From Arthrobacter sp. ISL-72 (lineage in GTDB: Bacteria; Actinomycetota; Actinomycetes; Actinomycetales; Micrococcaceae): a DNA stretch of 64,000 nucleotides. The stretch spans positions 62,001 through 126,000 of the forward strand of contig NZ_JAGGPP010000008.1 in assembly GCF_018613755.1 (NCBI RefSeq), read 5' to 3'. The notes beneath the pieces are model-generated. The model was not told where the DNA came from. It ran no database searches and saw only the letters and a program-made list of their open reading frames with translations. Shown one piece after another: positions 1 to 8,640 of the stretch. How positions within the stretch are numbered: the first letter of the stretch is position 1; the number at the start of each line of letters is the position of its first letter. A program made the translations under genes and the position numbers.

Positions 1-1
1 G

Positions 2-583
2 GCGCTGACGAAGATGGCCGTCCAGGTCCTGCTCCTGGCCGGCGGCGTTGTGATGGCCGTGGCGGCCAAATGGCTGGGCATCGTGATGATGGACCAGTTG
101 GGCGGCAAGGAGGCACTTCAGGCGCGGCTGGCCGACCCCACCTACCCGCTGGACAGCCTCCTGCAGGTGAATCTTGCCGGCGTCGAACAGACCGGCTCCT
201 GGTGGTGGCTCGCGGGCAGCGCACCGCATTCGGGCACCACCCTGGATCTGCTCCACACCTCAGCCGTAGCGGCCGTCGTCGTGGGCGCGTGCCTGCTCGT
301 GGGGCGCCTGGGTGAATGGCTCAGCCTGGACTTGTTGCTGCCGCTGCGGGGCGCCGGTGCCACGACGCTCAGCCTGTACACGGGCCATGTCTGCCTGGTC
401 GCTGCCATGTACCTGCAGCCGCTGCCCGCCGGGTGGACCGAGGAAGGCATCTATGCAGCCCAGGCCCTGACTGCCGTCCTCATCGGAGGATCCATGGCCG
501 CGCTCCACTGGCGGGGGCCGCTGGAATGGGTGGCCCACGCCGCTAGCGAGGTTGGCAGGTACCAGCGTGCCGGTGTCCATTAA
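2..583 (+). CDS. Polytopic membrane protein, C-terminal part (DUF418/HGSNAT-like)
   Basis: This is the 3' end of a gene whose frame is open to the left window edge, so the true start lies outside. Counting from the Met at base 14, hydrophobic segments lie at about residues 5-27, 75-98, 110-133 and 148-170. The small-residue-rich helix around GAGATTLSLYTGH recalls the C-terminal membrane domain of DUF418/DUF1624 (heparan-alpha-glucosaminide acetyltransferase-like) proteins, many of which have unknown substrates. It converges on the minus-strand gene ending at 622, with only 38 bp between them. The family call is tentative; an integral membrane protein is certain. Confidence 0.55.
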   Translation, partial: ALTKMAVQVLLLAGGVVMAVAAKWLGIVMMDQLGGKEALQARLADPTYPLDSLLQVNLAGVEQTGSWWWLAGSAPHSGTTLDLLHTSAVAAVVVGACLLVGRLGEWLSLDLLLPLRGAGATTLSLYTGHVCLVAAMYLQPLPAGWTEEGIYAAQALTAVLIGGSMAALHWRGPLEWVAHAASEVGRYQRAGVH

Positions 584-598
584 CGGGTGTCCGCTAGC

Positions 599-631
599 CG
601 GGAACCGCTAACCGGTGTCCGCTAGTTCCCG
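599..631. terminator. Weak convergent stem-loop
   Basis: CGGGAAC (599-605) pairs with GTTCCCG (625-631) across a 19-nt loop, between two convergent genes and overlapping the stop of the minus-strand gene. The same stretch holds two copies of GGTGTCCGCTAG. There is no U tract, so termination is only a guess. Confidence 0.3.
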
Positions 632-1098
632 CGCTCGCGGAACAGCCTGAGGGCATCGCGCATGGATGCCCGTGCGCGCTTGCGGTCGCCAGCGGCGTCG
701 TAAGCGCAGCTGAGCCGGAACCAGGAACGCCAATCGTCCGGTGCTTCCTCCGCCTCGGCCCGGTACTTCTCAAATTCGGCGTCCGCGGATTCCCGCACGA
801 TCCGTCCGGCGGGTGTCCGCTGCAGGTTGTCGACCGGCAGGCCGCCTTCGGCCTCGAGGACCTTGGCCATTTGCTCCGTCCGGGCACCGAACAACAGCTC
901 ACGCACCAGCGCCCACGCGCCGATAACGGGCAGGATCAGGTAGGCAGCGCCAATTGCCTTGGCCACGGGGTTGGCGTCCGTGAGGAGCAGCACCGAGCGC
1001 TGGAAGGACACCACCAGGTAAAAAACCAGCAGGAGCGTTACCGCGCCGACCCAGATCTTGGTGCGGTTCTTCCTGAGGCCGGCGAGGATATTGCCCAC
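622..1098 (-). CDS. Small membrane protein with C-terminal TPR-like helices
   Basis: A 158-residue protein of unknown function. Two transmembrane segments are visible (about residues 14-36 and 44-66). A cytosolic-looking tail follows, whose last 45 residues (DDWRSWFRLSCAYDAAGDRK and on) read like one tetratricopeptide repeat: a W..L...Y...G....A helix pair. It starts 5 bp after the dapB stop and is probably co-transcribed with dapB. No catalytic motif is visible. I cannot assign a role; a scaffold or assembly function would be inference from the TPR-like tail only. Confidence 0.65.
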   Translation of the reverse strand: MGNILAGLRKNRTKIWVGAVTLLLVFYLVVSFQRSVLLLTDANPVAKAIGAAYLILPVIGAWALVRELLFGARTEQMAKVLEAEGGLPVDNLQRTPAGRIVRESADAEFEKYRAEAEEAPDDWRSWFRLSCAYDAAGDRKRARASMRDALRLFRERGN

Positions 1099-1103
1099 GG
1101 CCG

Positions 1104-1862
1104 TCAGACTCCGAGGTCCAGGTAGCCGTCCAGGCCCACGGTCAGCCCCGGGTGGCCGGCCACGTTGCGGACTCCCAGCAGCACGCCGGGCATGAAGGAC
1201 GCCCGGTCGAAGGAGTCGTGCCGCAGGGTCAGCTGCTCCCCCGGCCCGCCGAGCAGGACTTCCTGGTGGGCCACGAGGCCGCGGAGCCGCACGCTGTGTA
1301 CGCGGACGCCGTCAACATCGCAGCCGCGGGCGCCGGCAAGTTCGGTGGTGGTGGCGTCCGGGCTGGCGCCGATGCCGGCCTCGGCGCGTTCGGCCGCGAT
1401 CAGCTGCGCGGTGCGGACTGCAGTGCCCGAAGGGGCGTCCACCTTGTCCGGGTGGTGCAGCTCGATGACCTCCACCGATTCGAAGTACCGGGACGCCTTG
1501 GCGGCAAAAGCCGAGGCAAGCACGGAGCCCAGCGCGAAGTTGGGGGCGATCAGGACGCCCACACCGTTGTTCCGGCCCAGCAGTTCCTCAAGGCCGTCAA
1601 GGCGGCCGGCGTCCCAGCCGGTGGTGCCGACGACGGCGTGCATGCCGTGTTCGACGGCGAACCGGACGTTGGCTTCGGTGCTTTCGGGGACGGTCAGGTC
1701 CACCACGATCCGGGCACCGGCGGAAACCAGCTCATCCAGGGAATCACCGCGCCGGAGGGCCGCAACGAGCTTCATGTCGGCGGCCGCTTCAACGGCTTTT
1801 ACGGCCTCGGCGCCCATGCGCCCGTTCGCGCCCAGGACGGCGACGGCAAGTTGTTCAGTCAT
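1104..1862 (-). CDS. dapB: 4-hydroxy-tetrahydrodipicolinate reductase
   Basis: Catalyses the NAD(P)H-dependent reduction step of the diaminopimelate/lysine pathway in the cytosol. The 252-residue length is normal for the family. The N-terminal nucleotide-binding motif GANGRMG is present, followed by DLTVPESTEAN and the GTTGWD segment. The family signature ELHHPDKVDAPSGTA carries the catalytic His and substrate-binding Lys. The start is ATG. It lies 56 bp downstream of moaE on the same strand and just ahead of the small membrane protein, so it may be read from the Moco operon or from its own promoter in the gap. Confidence 0.96.
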   Translation of the reverse strand: MTEQLAVAVLGANGRMGAEAVKAVEAAADMKLVAALRRGDSLDELVSAGARIVVDLTVPESTEANVRFAVEHGMHAVVGTTGWDAGRLDGLEELLGRNNGVGVLIAPNFALGSVLASAFAAKASRYFESVEVIELHHPDKVDAPSGTAVRTAQLIAAERAEAGIGASPDATTTELAGARGCDVDGVRVHSVRLRGLVAHQEVLLGGPGEQLTLRHDSFDRASFMPGVLLGVRNVAGHPGLTVGLDGYLDLGV

Positions 1863-1918
1863 GGACTTAACCCTACCGTCGGGCCTGCAGCACGGTTGAA
1901 CCGGGCGGGCAGGTTACC

Positions 1919-2518
1919 CTATGCCCCGGCGCCGACCCATTCGACTGTACCGTCGCTGAAGTACTGTTCCTTCCAGATGGGCACCTGCTCCTTGATCCGG
2001 TCAACGAGCTCCGAGCACACCTCGAATGCCTGGCCCCGGTGCGAGGCCGAGACGGCGCACACCAGCGCGGGATCGCCGATTTCGAGCATGCCCACCCGGT
2101 GGGCGGCCCAGATGCGTACCGGCTCCCCGCCTGCGGCGGTACCGCCAGCGTCAGCACCGACAGCGTCAGCATCGACAGCGTGGCCGGCATGTTCTGCCGC
2201 GAGCTGCGCCACGACGTCGGCCATCACCTGGTGGGCGGTGGGGTGCGCGCTGTAGCTGAGCCGCTCAACCGGCTTCCCGCCGTCGTGGTTTCGCACCACG
2301 CCGCTGAAGCTGACCACGGCCCCGGCTGTGTCCGATTCCACCGCCGCGATCGCCTGCGCCACGGAGATGGGCTCCGCGCTCAGCACCGCGTTCACGATCT
2401 GGAACCCGGATTCCCCGTCTGGTGCGGTGCCGGTTTCAGTTCGGGCCGCGGTGCCCGTTGCCGTCCCGGCTGCAGCGACGGTTGCAGCGACGGTTGCACC
2501 GTCTTTTTCAGTGTCCAT
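1919..2518 (-). CDS. moaE: Molybdopterin synthase catalytic subunit
   Basis: MoaE with MoaD transfers sulfur to precursor Z (cyclic pyranopterin phosphate) to make molybdopterin. The 199 residues exceed the usual 140-150. There is an Ala/Thr-rich N-terminal extension of about 35 residues, and a second low-complexity insert (AVDADAVGADAGGTAAGG region) coded by a 15-bp direct repeat at 2147-2176. Family motifs are intact: GAVVSFSGVVRNHDGG, the AAHRVG segment and the C-terminal KEQVPIWKEQ carrying the conserved Lys pair. The start overlaps the mogA stop by 11 nt, which suggests translational coupling. It is the last Moco gene on this strand. Confidence 0.95.
   Translation of the reverse strand: MDTEKDGATVAATVAAAGTATGTAARTETGTAPDGESGFQIVNAVLSAEPISVAQAIAAVESDTAGAVVSFSGVVRNHDGGKPVERLSYSAHPTAHQVMADVVAQLAAEHAGHAVDADAVGADAGGTAAGGEPVRIWAAHRVGMLEIGDPALVCAVSASHRGQAFEVCSELVDRIKEQVPIWKEQYFSDGTVEWVGAGA
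2147..2176. repeat. 15-bp direct repeat within moaE
   Basis: Two copies of AGCGTCAGCAYCGAC lie head to tail (2147-2161 and 2162-2176) with one mismatch, followed by a partial third copy. They are in frame and encode the low-complexity Ala/Asp/Val insert of MoaE. This looks like slippage expansion in a loop. Confidence 0.75.
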
Positions 2519-3050
2519 GGTTGCCCTCCAGTTGGTCGCAAAGATGACTGATGACCGGGTCCAGCACGCTCAGGCCGTCCATGACGCCCTTGGGTGATCC
2601 GGGAAGATTGACGATGAATGTCCGTCCGGCCGCGCCCGCGTGCCCGCGGCTCAGCATCGCCATGGGCGTCTTGGCCAGTCCGGCCTGCCGGATGCCCTCC
2701 ATGATCCCTGGAATCTCGCGGTCCAGCAGGGGAACCGTCATCTCCGGGGTGAGGTCATCCGGGCTGAGTCCGGTACCGCCGCTGGTGATGATCACGGCGG
2801 GGTGCTGTGTCAGCAGGGCACGGAGCGCCGCGCCCACGGGCTCGCCGTCGGGCACCACCATGGGCGGGAACGTTTCGAAACCGTGCTCCGTCAGCCAGTC
2901 GGTGATCACCGGCCCGGTTTCATCGTTATAGATGCCGGCCGCCGCACGGTTGGAGGCAATCACGACGCCGGCCTTCCGGCCGGTGGCCTCTCCGTGCCGG
3001 TGCGGTTCGGGGTGCCGGTGCGGTTCGGGGCGCTGTCCAACGCTGCTCAT
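2508..3050 (-). CDS. mog: Molybdopterin adenylyltransferase-type protein (MogA/MoaB)
   Basis: A 180-residue protein of the MogA/MoaB family, which activates molybdopterin with ATP before molybdenum insertion. Visible motifs are [17 protein letters not shown], the glycine-rich [16 protein letters not shown] and [11 protein letters not shown]. Residues 8-19 are two perfect copies of PEPHRH, coded by an 18-bp tandem duplication, which gives a His-rich tail before the fold starts near residue 25. The ATG overlaps the moaC stop as ATGA, and its own stop overlaps moaE. MogA and MoaB cannot be separated by eye, so the symbol is a family-level choice. Confidence 0.9.
   Translation of the reverse strand: MSSVGQRPEPHRHPEPHRHGEATGRKAGVVIASNRAAAGIYNDETGPVITDWLTEHGFETFPPMVVPDGEPVGAALRALLTQHPAVIITSGGTGLSPDDLTPEMTVPLLDREIPGIMEGIRQAGLAKTPMAMLSRGHAGAAGRTFIVNLPGSPKGVMDGLSVLDPVISHLCDQLEGNHGH
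2994..3029. repeat. Perfect 18-bp tandem duplication in mogA
   Basis: GTGCCGGTGCGGTTCGGG occurs twice head to tail (2994-3011 and 3012-3029) with no mismatch. It encodes the doubled PEPHRH in the N-terminal tail. Perfect identity suggests recent duplication or strong constraint. Confidence 0.9.
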
Positions 3051-3541
3051 GCTGTCCAGTCCCCGCTTTTGCCGCCGCTTTTGGCCAGAACCCTGATATC
3101 GGTCAACACGGCGTGCTTGTCCACTGCCTTGATCATGTCGTAGACGCTCAGGGCGGCCACGGATGCTGCGGTGAGTGCTTCCATTTCAACGCCGGTGACG
3201 CCTCTGGTCTTTACAGTGGCCAGCACGGCGACGGCATCCGTGCCCAGTTCGAAGTCAACGGTGACCTTCGAGATGGGCAAGGGATGGCACAGCGGAATGA
3301 GTTCGGGCGTCTTCTTCGCGGCCATGATGCCGGCGACGCGGGCCACCGCCAGGGCATCGCCCTTGGGCAGGTCCCCCGCGCCCAGGAGCGCGAGCACTTC
3401 GGCCGTGGTGCGGACCGTGGCGGTCGCTGTCGCCTCCCGCGTCGTCTCGGCTTTGCCGGATACATCAACCATCTGCGCTGTTCCGTCGCGGCGCAGATGC
3501 GTCAGGCCGGCAGCGTTGTCTTCATTGTTCACAGCGTCCAT
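3047..3541 (-). CDS. moaC: Cyclic pyranopterin monophosphate synthase
   Basis: MoaC converts the MoaA product (3',8-cyclo-7,8-dihydro-GTP) to cyclic pyranopterin monophosphate. From the ATG at 3541 the protein has 164 residues, the usual size, beginning [20 protein letters not shown]. The same frame stays open for 92 more residues upstream, but that stretch is out-of-frame moeA and looks unlike MoaC. Family motifs include [31 protein letters not shown], and the GVEMEALTA and DMIKAVDK segments. The start lies 13 nt inside the end of moeA, and the stop overlaps mogA by 4 nt. Confidence 0.95.
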   Translation of the reverse strand: MDAVNNEDNAAGLTHLRRDGTAQMVDVSGKAETTREATATATVRTTAEVLALLGAGDLPKGDALAVARVAGIMAAKKTPELIPLCHPLPISKVTVDFELGTDAVAVLATVKTRGVTGVEMEALTAASVAALSVYDMIKAVDKHAVLTDIRVLAKSGGKSGDWTA

Positions 3542-4854
3542 ACTTCCACTTCTGCGCCGGCCGCGAGCGCGGAGGTCCCCGCCGGGAGATGGATCAAGGC
3601 GTTGGAATTGGCCAGGGCATGGACAAGATGCGACCCCGGGCCGCCTTCCAGCCGGACCGTGCCGTCCGGAAGGACCGTGCCGCGGCGGACCTGGTGCTTG
3701 CCTGCCGGCGACTCCACAGGCTCCGCCAATCTGGCCCGGATGGCCGGCCGGGGAGCCGGCGCGCCGAACAATGCGCTGAGGACCGGGCGGAGGAACATTT
3801 CGAACGAGACCAGGCAACTGACCGGGTTCCCAGGGAACCCGACGAACGGGACACCGTCGAATTTTCCGATTCCCTGCGGGCCGCCGGGTTGCATGGCGAC
3901 GTGCAGGAATTCGATGTCCTGTCCCCCGGCGGCCTGCCGGACCACTTCATACGCACCCTTGCTGACGCCCCCTGTGGTGACGATCAGGTCCACGGCAGGG
4001 GCATGTTTGCGAAGCATCGCCGTGAGCTCTTCCGGATTGTCCGTTGAGATCGCGGCCCGCAGGACCTCCAGGCCGGCCTGGCGCATCGCTGCTTCGAGGA
4101 GCGTGCCGTTGGCGTCGTAGATCTTGCCCGGTTCCAAGGGGCTGCCGGGCTCCACGACTTCGTCCCCGGTGGTGGCAAGGAGCACTTTGAGGTTCCGGTG
4201 CACCGTGACCTGGGTGATCCCCAGGGCAGCCAGGAGTCCCAGCTGGCCCGGGCCCAGGTTGGTTCCGCCGGCGAGCGCCGGCTCCCCGGCGCGGACGTCG
4301 CTGCCCGCAGTGCGGACGTACATACCGTTTTCCGTTGCCGGCAGCCGGACCGATGCTGTGCTGCCCGGACGGGGAAAGGAATCGGGAACGGCTTTCTCAA
4401 TCGGTACGACGGCGTCGGCCCCGGGAGGAATCATGGCTCCGGTCATGATGGGGGCAGCCGTGCCGGGTTGCAGCGGCGCTGCCACGGCACCGGCCGGTAT
4501 CGGGGCCACCACCCTGAGGTCCGTGCCGCCGTCGGGGATGTCCGTGCTGCGGACGGCAAAGCCGTCCATCTGGGAGTTGGCGAACGGGGGCAGGTCCACC
4601 GGTGCAGTGATGTCCGCAGCCAGCCCGCGACCCAGCGCCTCCCGAAGCGGCAGCTGTTCCGTGCGGCCGGTCCCGGCCAGATCCGCCAGCAACTCCCGCA
4701 CGGACTCCCGGTGGGCCTCCACGCTGCGGGCCTGATGCCCGGCGCCCTGATGGCCGGGGCTCTGATGGCCGGTGTCGGAACCGCCGCTGTGGGTTTGGCT
4801 GGCGCGGGGGTTGTGGCTCGCGCCGGGGGCGTGCCTGTTGTCGGTGCGGTGCAT
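3529..4854 (-). CDS. moeA: Molybdopterin molybdenumtransferase
   Basis: MoeA inserts molybdate into adenylylated molybdopterin. The 441 residues include a non-conserved N-terminal tail of about 45 residues with eight His in the first 50 and three GHQ repeats (29-31, 34-36, 39-41). The conserved part then starts: [47 protein letters not shown] and [15 protein letters not shown]. The start is ATG with AAGGAA upstream. The gap to the molybdoenzyme gene upstream is only 33 bp, and the 3' end overlaps moaC by 13 nt, so the gene sits inside one operon. Confidence 0.96.
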   Translation of the reverse strand: MHRTDNRHAPGASHNPRASQTHSGGSDTGHQSPGHQGAGHQARSVEAHRESVRELLADLAGTGRTEQLPLREALGRGLAADITAPVDLPPFANSQMDGFAVRSTDIPDGGTDLRVVAPIPAGAVAAPLQPGTAAPIMTGAMIPPGADAVVPIEKAVPDSFPRPGSTASVRLPATENGMYVRTAGSDVRAGEPALAGGTNLGPGQLGLLAALGITQVTVHRNLKVLLATTGDEVVEPGSPLEPGKIYDANGTLLEAAMRQAGLEVLRAAISTDNPEELTAMLRKHAPAVDLIVTTGGVSKGAYEVVRQAAGGQDIEFLHVAMQPGGPQGIGKFDGVPFVGFPGNPVSCLVSFEMFLRPVLSALFGAPAPRPAIRARLAEPVESPAGKHQVRRGTVLPDGTVRLEGGPGSHLVHALANSNALIHLPAGTSALAAGAEVEVWTL

Positions 4855-4887
4855 GCGTTCCTTACCTAGGTCCGGGCGTGCTGCCTG

Positions 4888-6528
4888 CTAGGGCGTCACC
4901 TCAACTCTAATGGTGTGGAATCCGGTGGCGCCGTCAGGAGCCACCGGTGAGCGCGCTTCGATTTGCGGGTCGCCACGGAGGTCAGTGGCGCGGACCTGGA
5001 TCTCGTACTGCCCGGGTGTCAGCGGCACGGACAGCTGCCACTGGTACCAGGTGTCCCGGGATATGCCGGGGGCGAGGTCGGCAGCCAGCCAGGGGCCCCG
5101 GTTGACGCGCAGTTCCACCTTGCCGATGCCCCTGTGCTGTGCCCAGGCGACACCGCCGAACGCCACGGTTCCGGCCCGTTGCGGCCGCCCTGCCCGTGGA
5201 ACATCGATGCGCGACGACGTTTTGATGGGCCCGCGCTCACTCCAGCCGCGGGGTGTCCAATACCCGACGTCGTCCGCGAACCGGGTCACTTTCAGTTCGG
5301 TGAGCCACTTGGTCGCGGAAACATAGCCGTACAGTCCGGGCACGATGAGCCGCACCGGGAAACCATGCTCCAACGGCAGCGGCTCGCCGTTCATGCCCAC
5401 GGCGATCAGTGCATCCCGGCCGTCGGTGAGGACTTCCAGCGGCGTGCCGGCAGTCCAGCCGTCCTTGCTCCGCGACAGCACCATGTCTGCGCCGCTCTTC
5501 GGCCCCGCCATGGCCAGCAGCTCCCGGACCGGCCAGCCCAGCCACAGGGCATTGCCGATGAGGTCCCCGCCCACCTCGTTGGACACGCAGGCTATGGTCA
5601 CGTGGCGCTCGATCATGGGCTTCGAAAGAAGCGTGGCGAAATCCAGTTCGATCTCCCGCTCCACGAGGCCCGTCACCTTGAGCACCCAAGGCTCCGGATC
5701 CACCGCCGGAACAGCGAGTGCCGTGTCGATCCGGTAGAAATCCGCGTTCGGCGTCACCAGCGGGTACAGGCCGCTAAGTCCCAGCTCCGCGCCCGCCGGA
5801 AGGGGCGGTGCAGGCGATGACGGGGACGGCAAAGCAAGCTTGTTCCGGATCTCGCTCACCCCGGCGTCTGCTCCGCGCAGCACGGCGGCAAGCGCGCCGC
5901 CAACGCTCACGACGACGGCGCTTCCGCCCAGCGTCCGCAGGAAACGGCGGCGGTCCGGCGCGGTGGTCGGAGAGGCGGAGGCTGCTTCGCCGTCGAACCT
6001 GTCCCAGGCCCTGAGGCGCATCATCAGCCAGCGCAGCACCACGATTCCGGTGCCGGCGGCTAGCAAGGGCAGTGCAACGGCGTTGCCGGTCACCTGGGCA
6101 CGGCCAAGGACAGCCACCAGGCCCACCACGCCAAAGACCGCGATGACTGCAAAGCCGGCAAAACGCCGCCGCCACTCGATGATTCCCGCGAGCGCAGCCA
6201 GCGCAGCTATCGCCAGTCCCATGCCGGCGAGCAGCGCCAGCTTGTCAGCAGTGCCGAACGCCGCGATCGCCCATTCCTTGACTGCCGGCGGAACGGCATC
6301 GATCACGGCTCCGCCGACGGCCGTCAGAGGCGAAAGCGTGGGGCTCACGAAGGCAGCGAGGAGTTCGCCGAGGACCACTCCCCCGGCCACAGCCACGATG
6401 CCGGCGGCAGCCGCCCACCGGAGGGGTGCGGTCCCCGGAGCGCTGACGGGCACTGCGCCCGGGGCGGTGACAGGCACTGCGGTGGACGGCACTGGGGTGG
6501 ATGGCTTTCGGTGCTGATCAATGCCCAC
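4888..6528 (-). CDS. Membrane-anchored sulfite-oxidase-family molybdoenzyme
   Basis: A 546-residue protein. Four hydrophobic segments (about 38-61, 94-117, 122-142, 148-168) precede a twin-arginine-like motif, PDRRRFLRTLGG at 191-202, and a fifth hydrophobic stretch (200-218). The rest is an extracytoplasmic Moco domain with the conserved cysteine in TIACVSNEVGG (Cys314) and a C-terminal dimerisation-type beta domain. This matches the actinobacterial five-helix molybdoenzymes in which the last helix is a Tat signal (Streptomyces coelicolor SCO3746 type). The physiological substrate is unknown, so sulfite is not assured. GTG start with GGAGG 6 nt upstream. Overlaps the kinase gene by 11 nt. 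Confidence 0.88.
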   Translation of the reverse strand: MGIDQHRKPSTPVPSTAVPVTAPGAVPVSAPGTAPLRWAAAAGIVAVAGGVVLGELLAAFVSPTLSPLTAVGGAVIDAVPPAVKEWAIAAFGTADKLALLAGMGLAIAALAALAGIIEWRRRFAGFAVIAVFGVVGLVAVLGRAQVTGNAVALPLLAAGTGIVVLRWLMMRLRAWDRFDGEAASASPTTAPDRRRFLRTLGGSAVVVSVGGALAAVLRGADAGVSEIRNKLALPSPSSPAPPLPAGAELGLSGLYPLVTPNADFYRIDTALAVPAVDPEPWVLKVTGLVEREIELDFATLLSKPMIERHVTIACVSNEVGGDLIGNALWLGWPVRELLAMAGPKSGADMVLSRSKDGWTAGTPLEVLTDGRDALIAVGMNGEPLPLEHGFPVRLIVPGLYGYVSATKWLTELKVTRFADDVGYWTPRGWSERGPIKTSSRIDVPRAGRPQRAGTVAFGGVAWAQHRGIGKVELRVNRGPWLAADLAPGISRDTWYQWQLSVPLTPGQYEIQVRATDLRGDPQIEARSPVAPDGATGFHTIRVEVTP

Positions 6529-7777
6529 GGGGTACCTCCGGGTCGGTCATGTCCTGGTGTGCGGCTGCGCTCCAGGACGGCGGCGGGCTTTCCGGACCGT
6601 GGTCCTGCGGATTCCCGGCAGCACTCCGGGCGGGGAGCCGCAGCGAGAACCGGCAGCCGCCGTCGACGTTTTCCACAATCACGCTGCCGTCATGGGCCCG
6701 CACGATTCCGGCCACCATGCTGAGCCCGATTCCTGCACCGCTGTAGCCGGCCGTCTCAGTCTCAACGCCGGGTGCCGATCCGCCGGACCGGTTCCGGGCG
6801 GGGTTCTTCTGCCATCCGGTTTCGAAAACGTGCCCGATGTCCTCCGGCGGGATTCCGCCGCAGCCGTCCGTCACGGAAACCACCGCTTCGTCCCGTTCCC
6901 TGCGGACTTCCACATTCACCCCGGACCCCGGCTTGCTGTACAGGATGGCGTTCAGGACCACGTTGCGGAGCGCACGTCCCAGCGAGGGACCGTCGGCGAG
7001 GGCAAGGCACTCCCGTACGCCGCCGCCGTCGAGCGTGATGTCCCGGCGGGCTGCAAGCGGAGCGAGGTCCGCGATGGCATCGCTGGCGAGGTCATACAGG
7101 TCCAGCGGCTCGGCCCTGAGGCGGAGAGTCCCCGCCTGGATCTTGGAGAGTTCCAGGAGGTCATTGACCATTACCGCCATCTGGTCCGTCTGGCTGATGA
7201 TCTTGCGGTAATAGGCCCTGACGTCGGCCGCCATCCCGTCCTCGAGGGCCTCGGCCATGGCACGCATGCTTGCCAGCGGGGTGCGCAGGTCGTGGGAGAT
7301 CCAGCTGACGAGTTCCCGGCGGGAATTCTCGACGGCGGCCTCCCGCTCCCTGGACTCGGCCAGCATGCGGCTGCTGCGCTCCAGTTCGTCCGCGAGATCG
7401 GAGAGTTCAGAGCTCATCAGCGGCGCGGGCAGGCCCGGGCTTTCACCGCGTCCGATGCTCCTCGCAGCGGCCGCCAGAAGCTTTGCGTTGCCTGAGACCC
7501 GTGACCCCAGCATCAGCGAAATCGCCAGCGCCACGGCGGACGCGACGGCCAGGACGTACCACATGACTTCCAGGTCCCGTGCGGAGATGTACATCGCGTT
7601 GAATGCGCTCACCATGCCGGCAGTCAGGACCGCCACCGTGGACAGCACCACCACACAGATCTGGACGGCGATGGACGCCCGGCGGAGGGGCTTAAGCAGG
7701 AGCAGGGACACGGCGCCGATGACAACGGCCCAGAGCAGTGCCCAGGCGACGATGGTGACGAGTTCAGAGGTTTGCAC
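6518..7777 (-). CDS. Sensor histidine kinase (HisKA/HATPase)
   Basis: A 419-residue membrane kinase. Hydrophobic segments lie at about 7-29, 37-59 and 71-92 with no large extracytoplasmic domain, so it may sense within the membrane or through a partner. A HAMP-like linker leads to the H box SWISHDLRTPLASM (His162). The N box (NVVLNAILYSKPG), G1 (VTDGCGGIPPEDIG) and G2 (GAGIGLSMVAGIV) follow. The gene starts 14 nt inside the response regulator and ends 11 nt inside the molybdoenzyme, so sensor and enzyme are translated as one unit. The likely role is control of the Moco/molybdoenzyme locus, inferred from position only. GTG start. Confidence 0.9.
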   Translation of the reverse strand: MQTSELVTIVAWALLWAVVIGAVSLLLLKPLRRASIAVQICVVVLSTVAVLTAGMVSAFNAMYISARDLEVMWYVLAVASAVALAISLMLGSRVSGNAKLLAAAARSIGRGESPGLPAPLMSSELSDLADELERSSRMLAESREREAAVENSRRELVSWISHDLRTPLASMRAMAEALEDGMAADVRAYYRKIISQTDQMAVMVNDLLELSKIQAGTLRLRAEPLDLYDLASDAIADLAPLAARRDITLDGGGVRECLALADGPSLGRALRNVVLNAILYSKPGSGVNVEVRRERDEAVVSVTDGCGGIPPEDIGHVFETGWQKNPARNRSGGSAPGVETETAGYSGAGIGLSMVAGIVRAHDGSVIVENVDGGCRFSLRLPARSAAGNPQDHGPESPPPSWSAAAHQDMTDPEVPRGH

Positions 7778-8507
7778 CGGATGCCCCGTCCGGCGTGTCC
7801 AGCCTGTAGCCCACGCCCCAGACCGTCTTCAGGAGCGTCGGGCGGTTCGGGTCGGCCTCGATCTTTTCGCGCAGCCGACGCACGTGGACGGTGACCGTCG
7901 ACAGGTCGCCGAAGTCCCAGCCCCACACGGCCTTGATCAGCTCTTCGCGGCTGAATGCCTGGTTGGGGCGGCGCAGCAGGAACGCCAGCAGATCGAACTC
8001 CCTGATGGTCAGAGCGAGCGGAGCCCCGTTGTGCGTCACGGTCCGGGCTGCGGGGTTCAGCTCGAAGCCGGCCACTTCGACGGCGGGTTCGGGGCTGAAC
8101 TCCTGCAGGCTGCGGCGCAGCACCGAGCGCACCCTGAGCACCAGCTCCCGGGGCGAGAAAGGCTTGGTGATGTAGTCGTCCGCGCCGACTTCCAGCCCAA
8201 GGATCCTGTCATCCTCCGTCCCCAGGGCGGTCAGCATAATGACGGGCACGCTCATGGTCCCGCGGAGCCTGCGGCAGACTTCAACGCCGTCCAGGCCGGG
8301 CAGCATGCGGTCCAGCAGGACAAGGTCGGGGTGGCGTTCGGCGGCCAACCGAAGGGCGGTGAATCCGTCCATTGCAAGATCCACCTGGAAGCCCGCCTGC
8401 ACGAGGTAGTCACGGACCACCCCGGCGATGGTCTGTTCATCTTCGACGAGGAGTATCCGCCGGTTGCCGACGGCAGCCTGGACCGGTGCCGGCTGGGACT
8501 TATTCAC
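7764..8507 (-). CDS. OmpR/PhoB-family response regulator
   Basis: The receiver domain begins RRILLVEDEQT, with the phosphoacceptor in DLVLLDRMLPGLDG (Asp66 from this start) and the conserved Lys in the YITKPFSPREL segment. The C-terminal winged helix (REFDLLAFLLRRPNQAFSRE, then TVTVHVRRLREKIE) is the PhoB/OmpR DNA-binding fold. I chose the GTG at 8507 because conserved sequence starts only 15 codons later; GGAGG sits just before it, closer than usual. An in-frame ATG at 8621 would add 38 unconserved residues reaching into the moaA promoter gap. First gene of the minus-strand Moco operon and partner of the kinase. Confidence 0.88.
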   Translation of the reverse strand: MNKSQPAPVQAAVGNRRILLVEDEQTIAGVVRDYLVQAGFQVDLAMDGFTALRLAAERHPDLVLLDRMLPGLDGVEVCRRLRGTMSVPVIMLTALGTEDDRILGLEVGADDYITKPFSPRELVLRVRSVLRRSLQEFSPEPAVEVAGFELNPAARTVTHNGAPLALTIREFDLLAFLLRRPNQAFSREELIKAVWGWDFGDLSTVTVHVRRLREKIEADPNRPTLLKTVWGVGYRLDTPDGASGANL

Positions 8508-8640
8508 TCCTCCAGCATAGATTCGGGGCCGGCCCTCGAGACGGGTTTGCGGCCTGCTGCGGTGATCCGTACGGATTCCGTAAGATCCGGAAACTGTCAC
8601 GGGCGTGATGCTTGGCCCCAACGTGGCGTAGCCTGATTTT

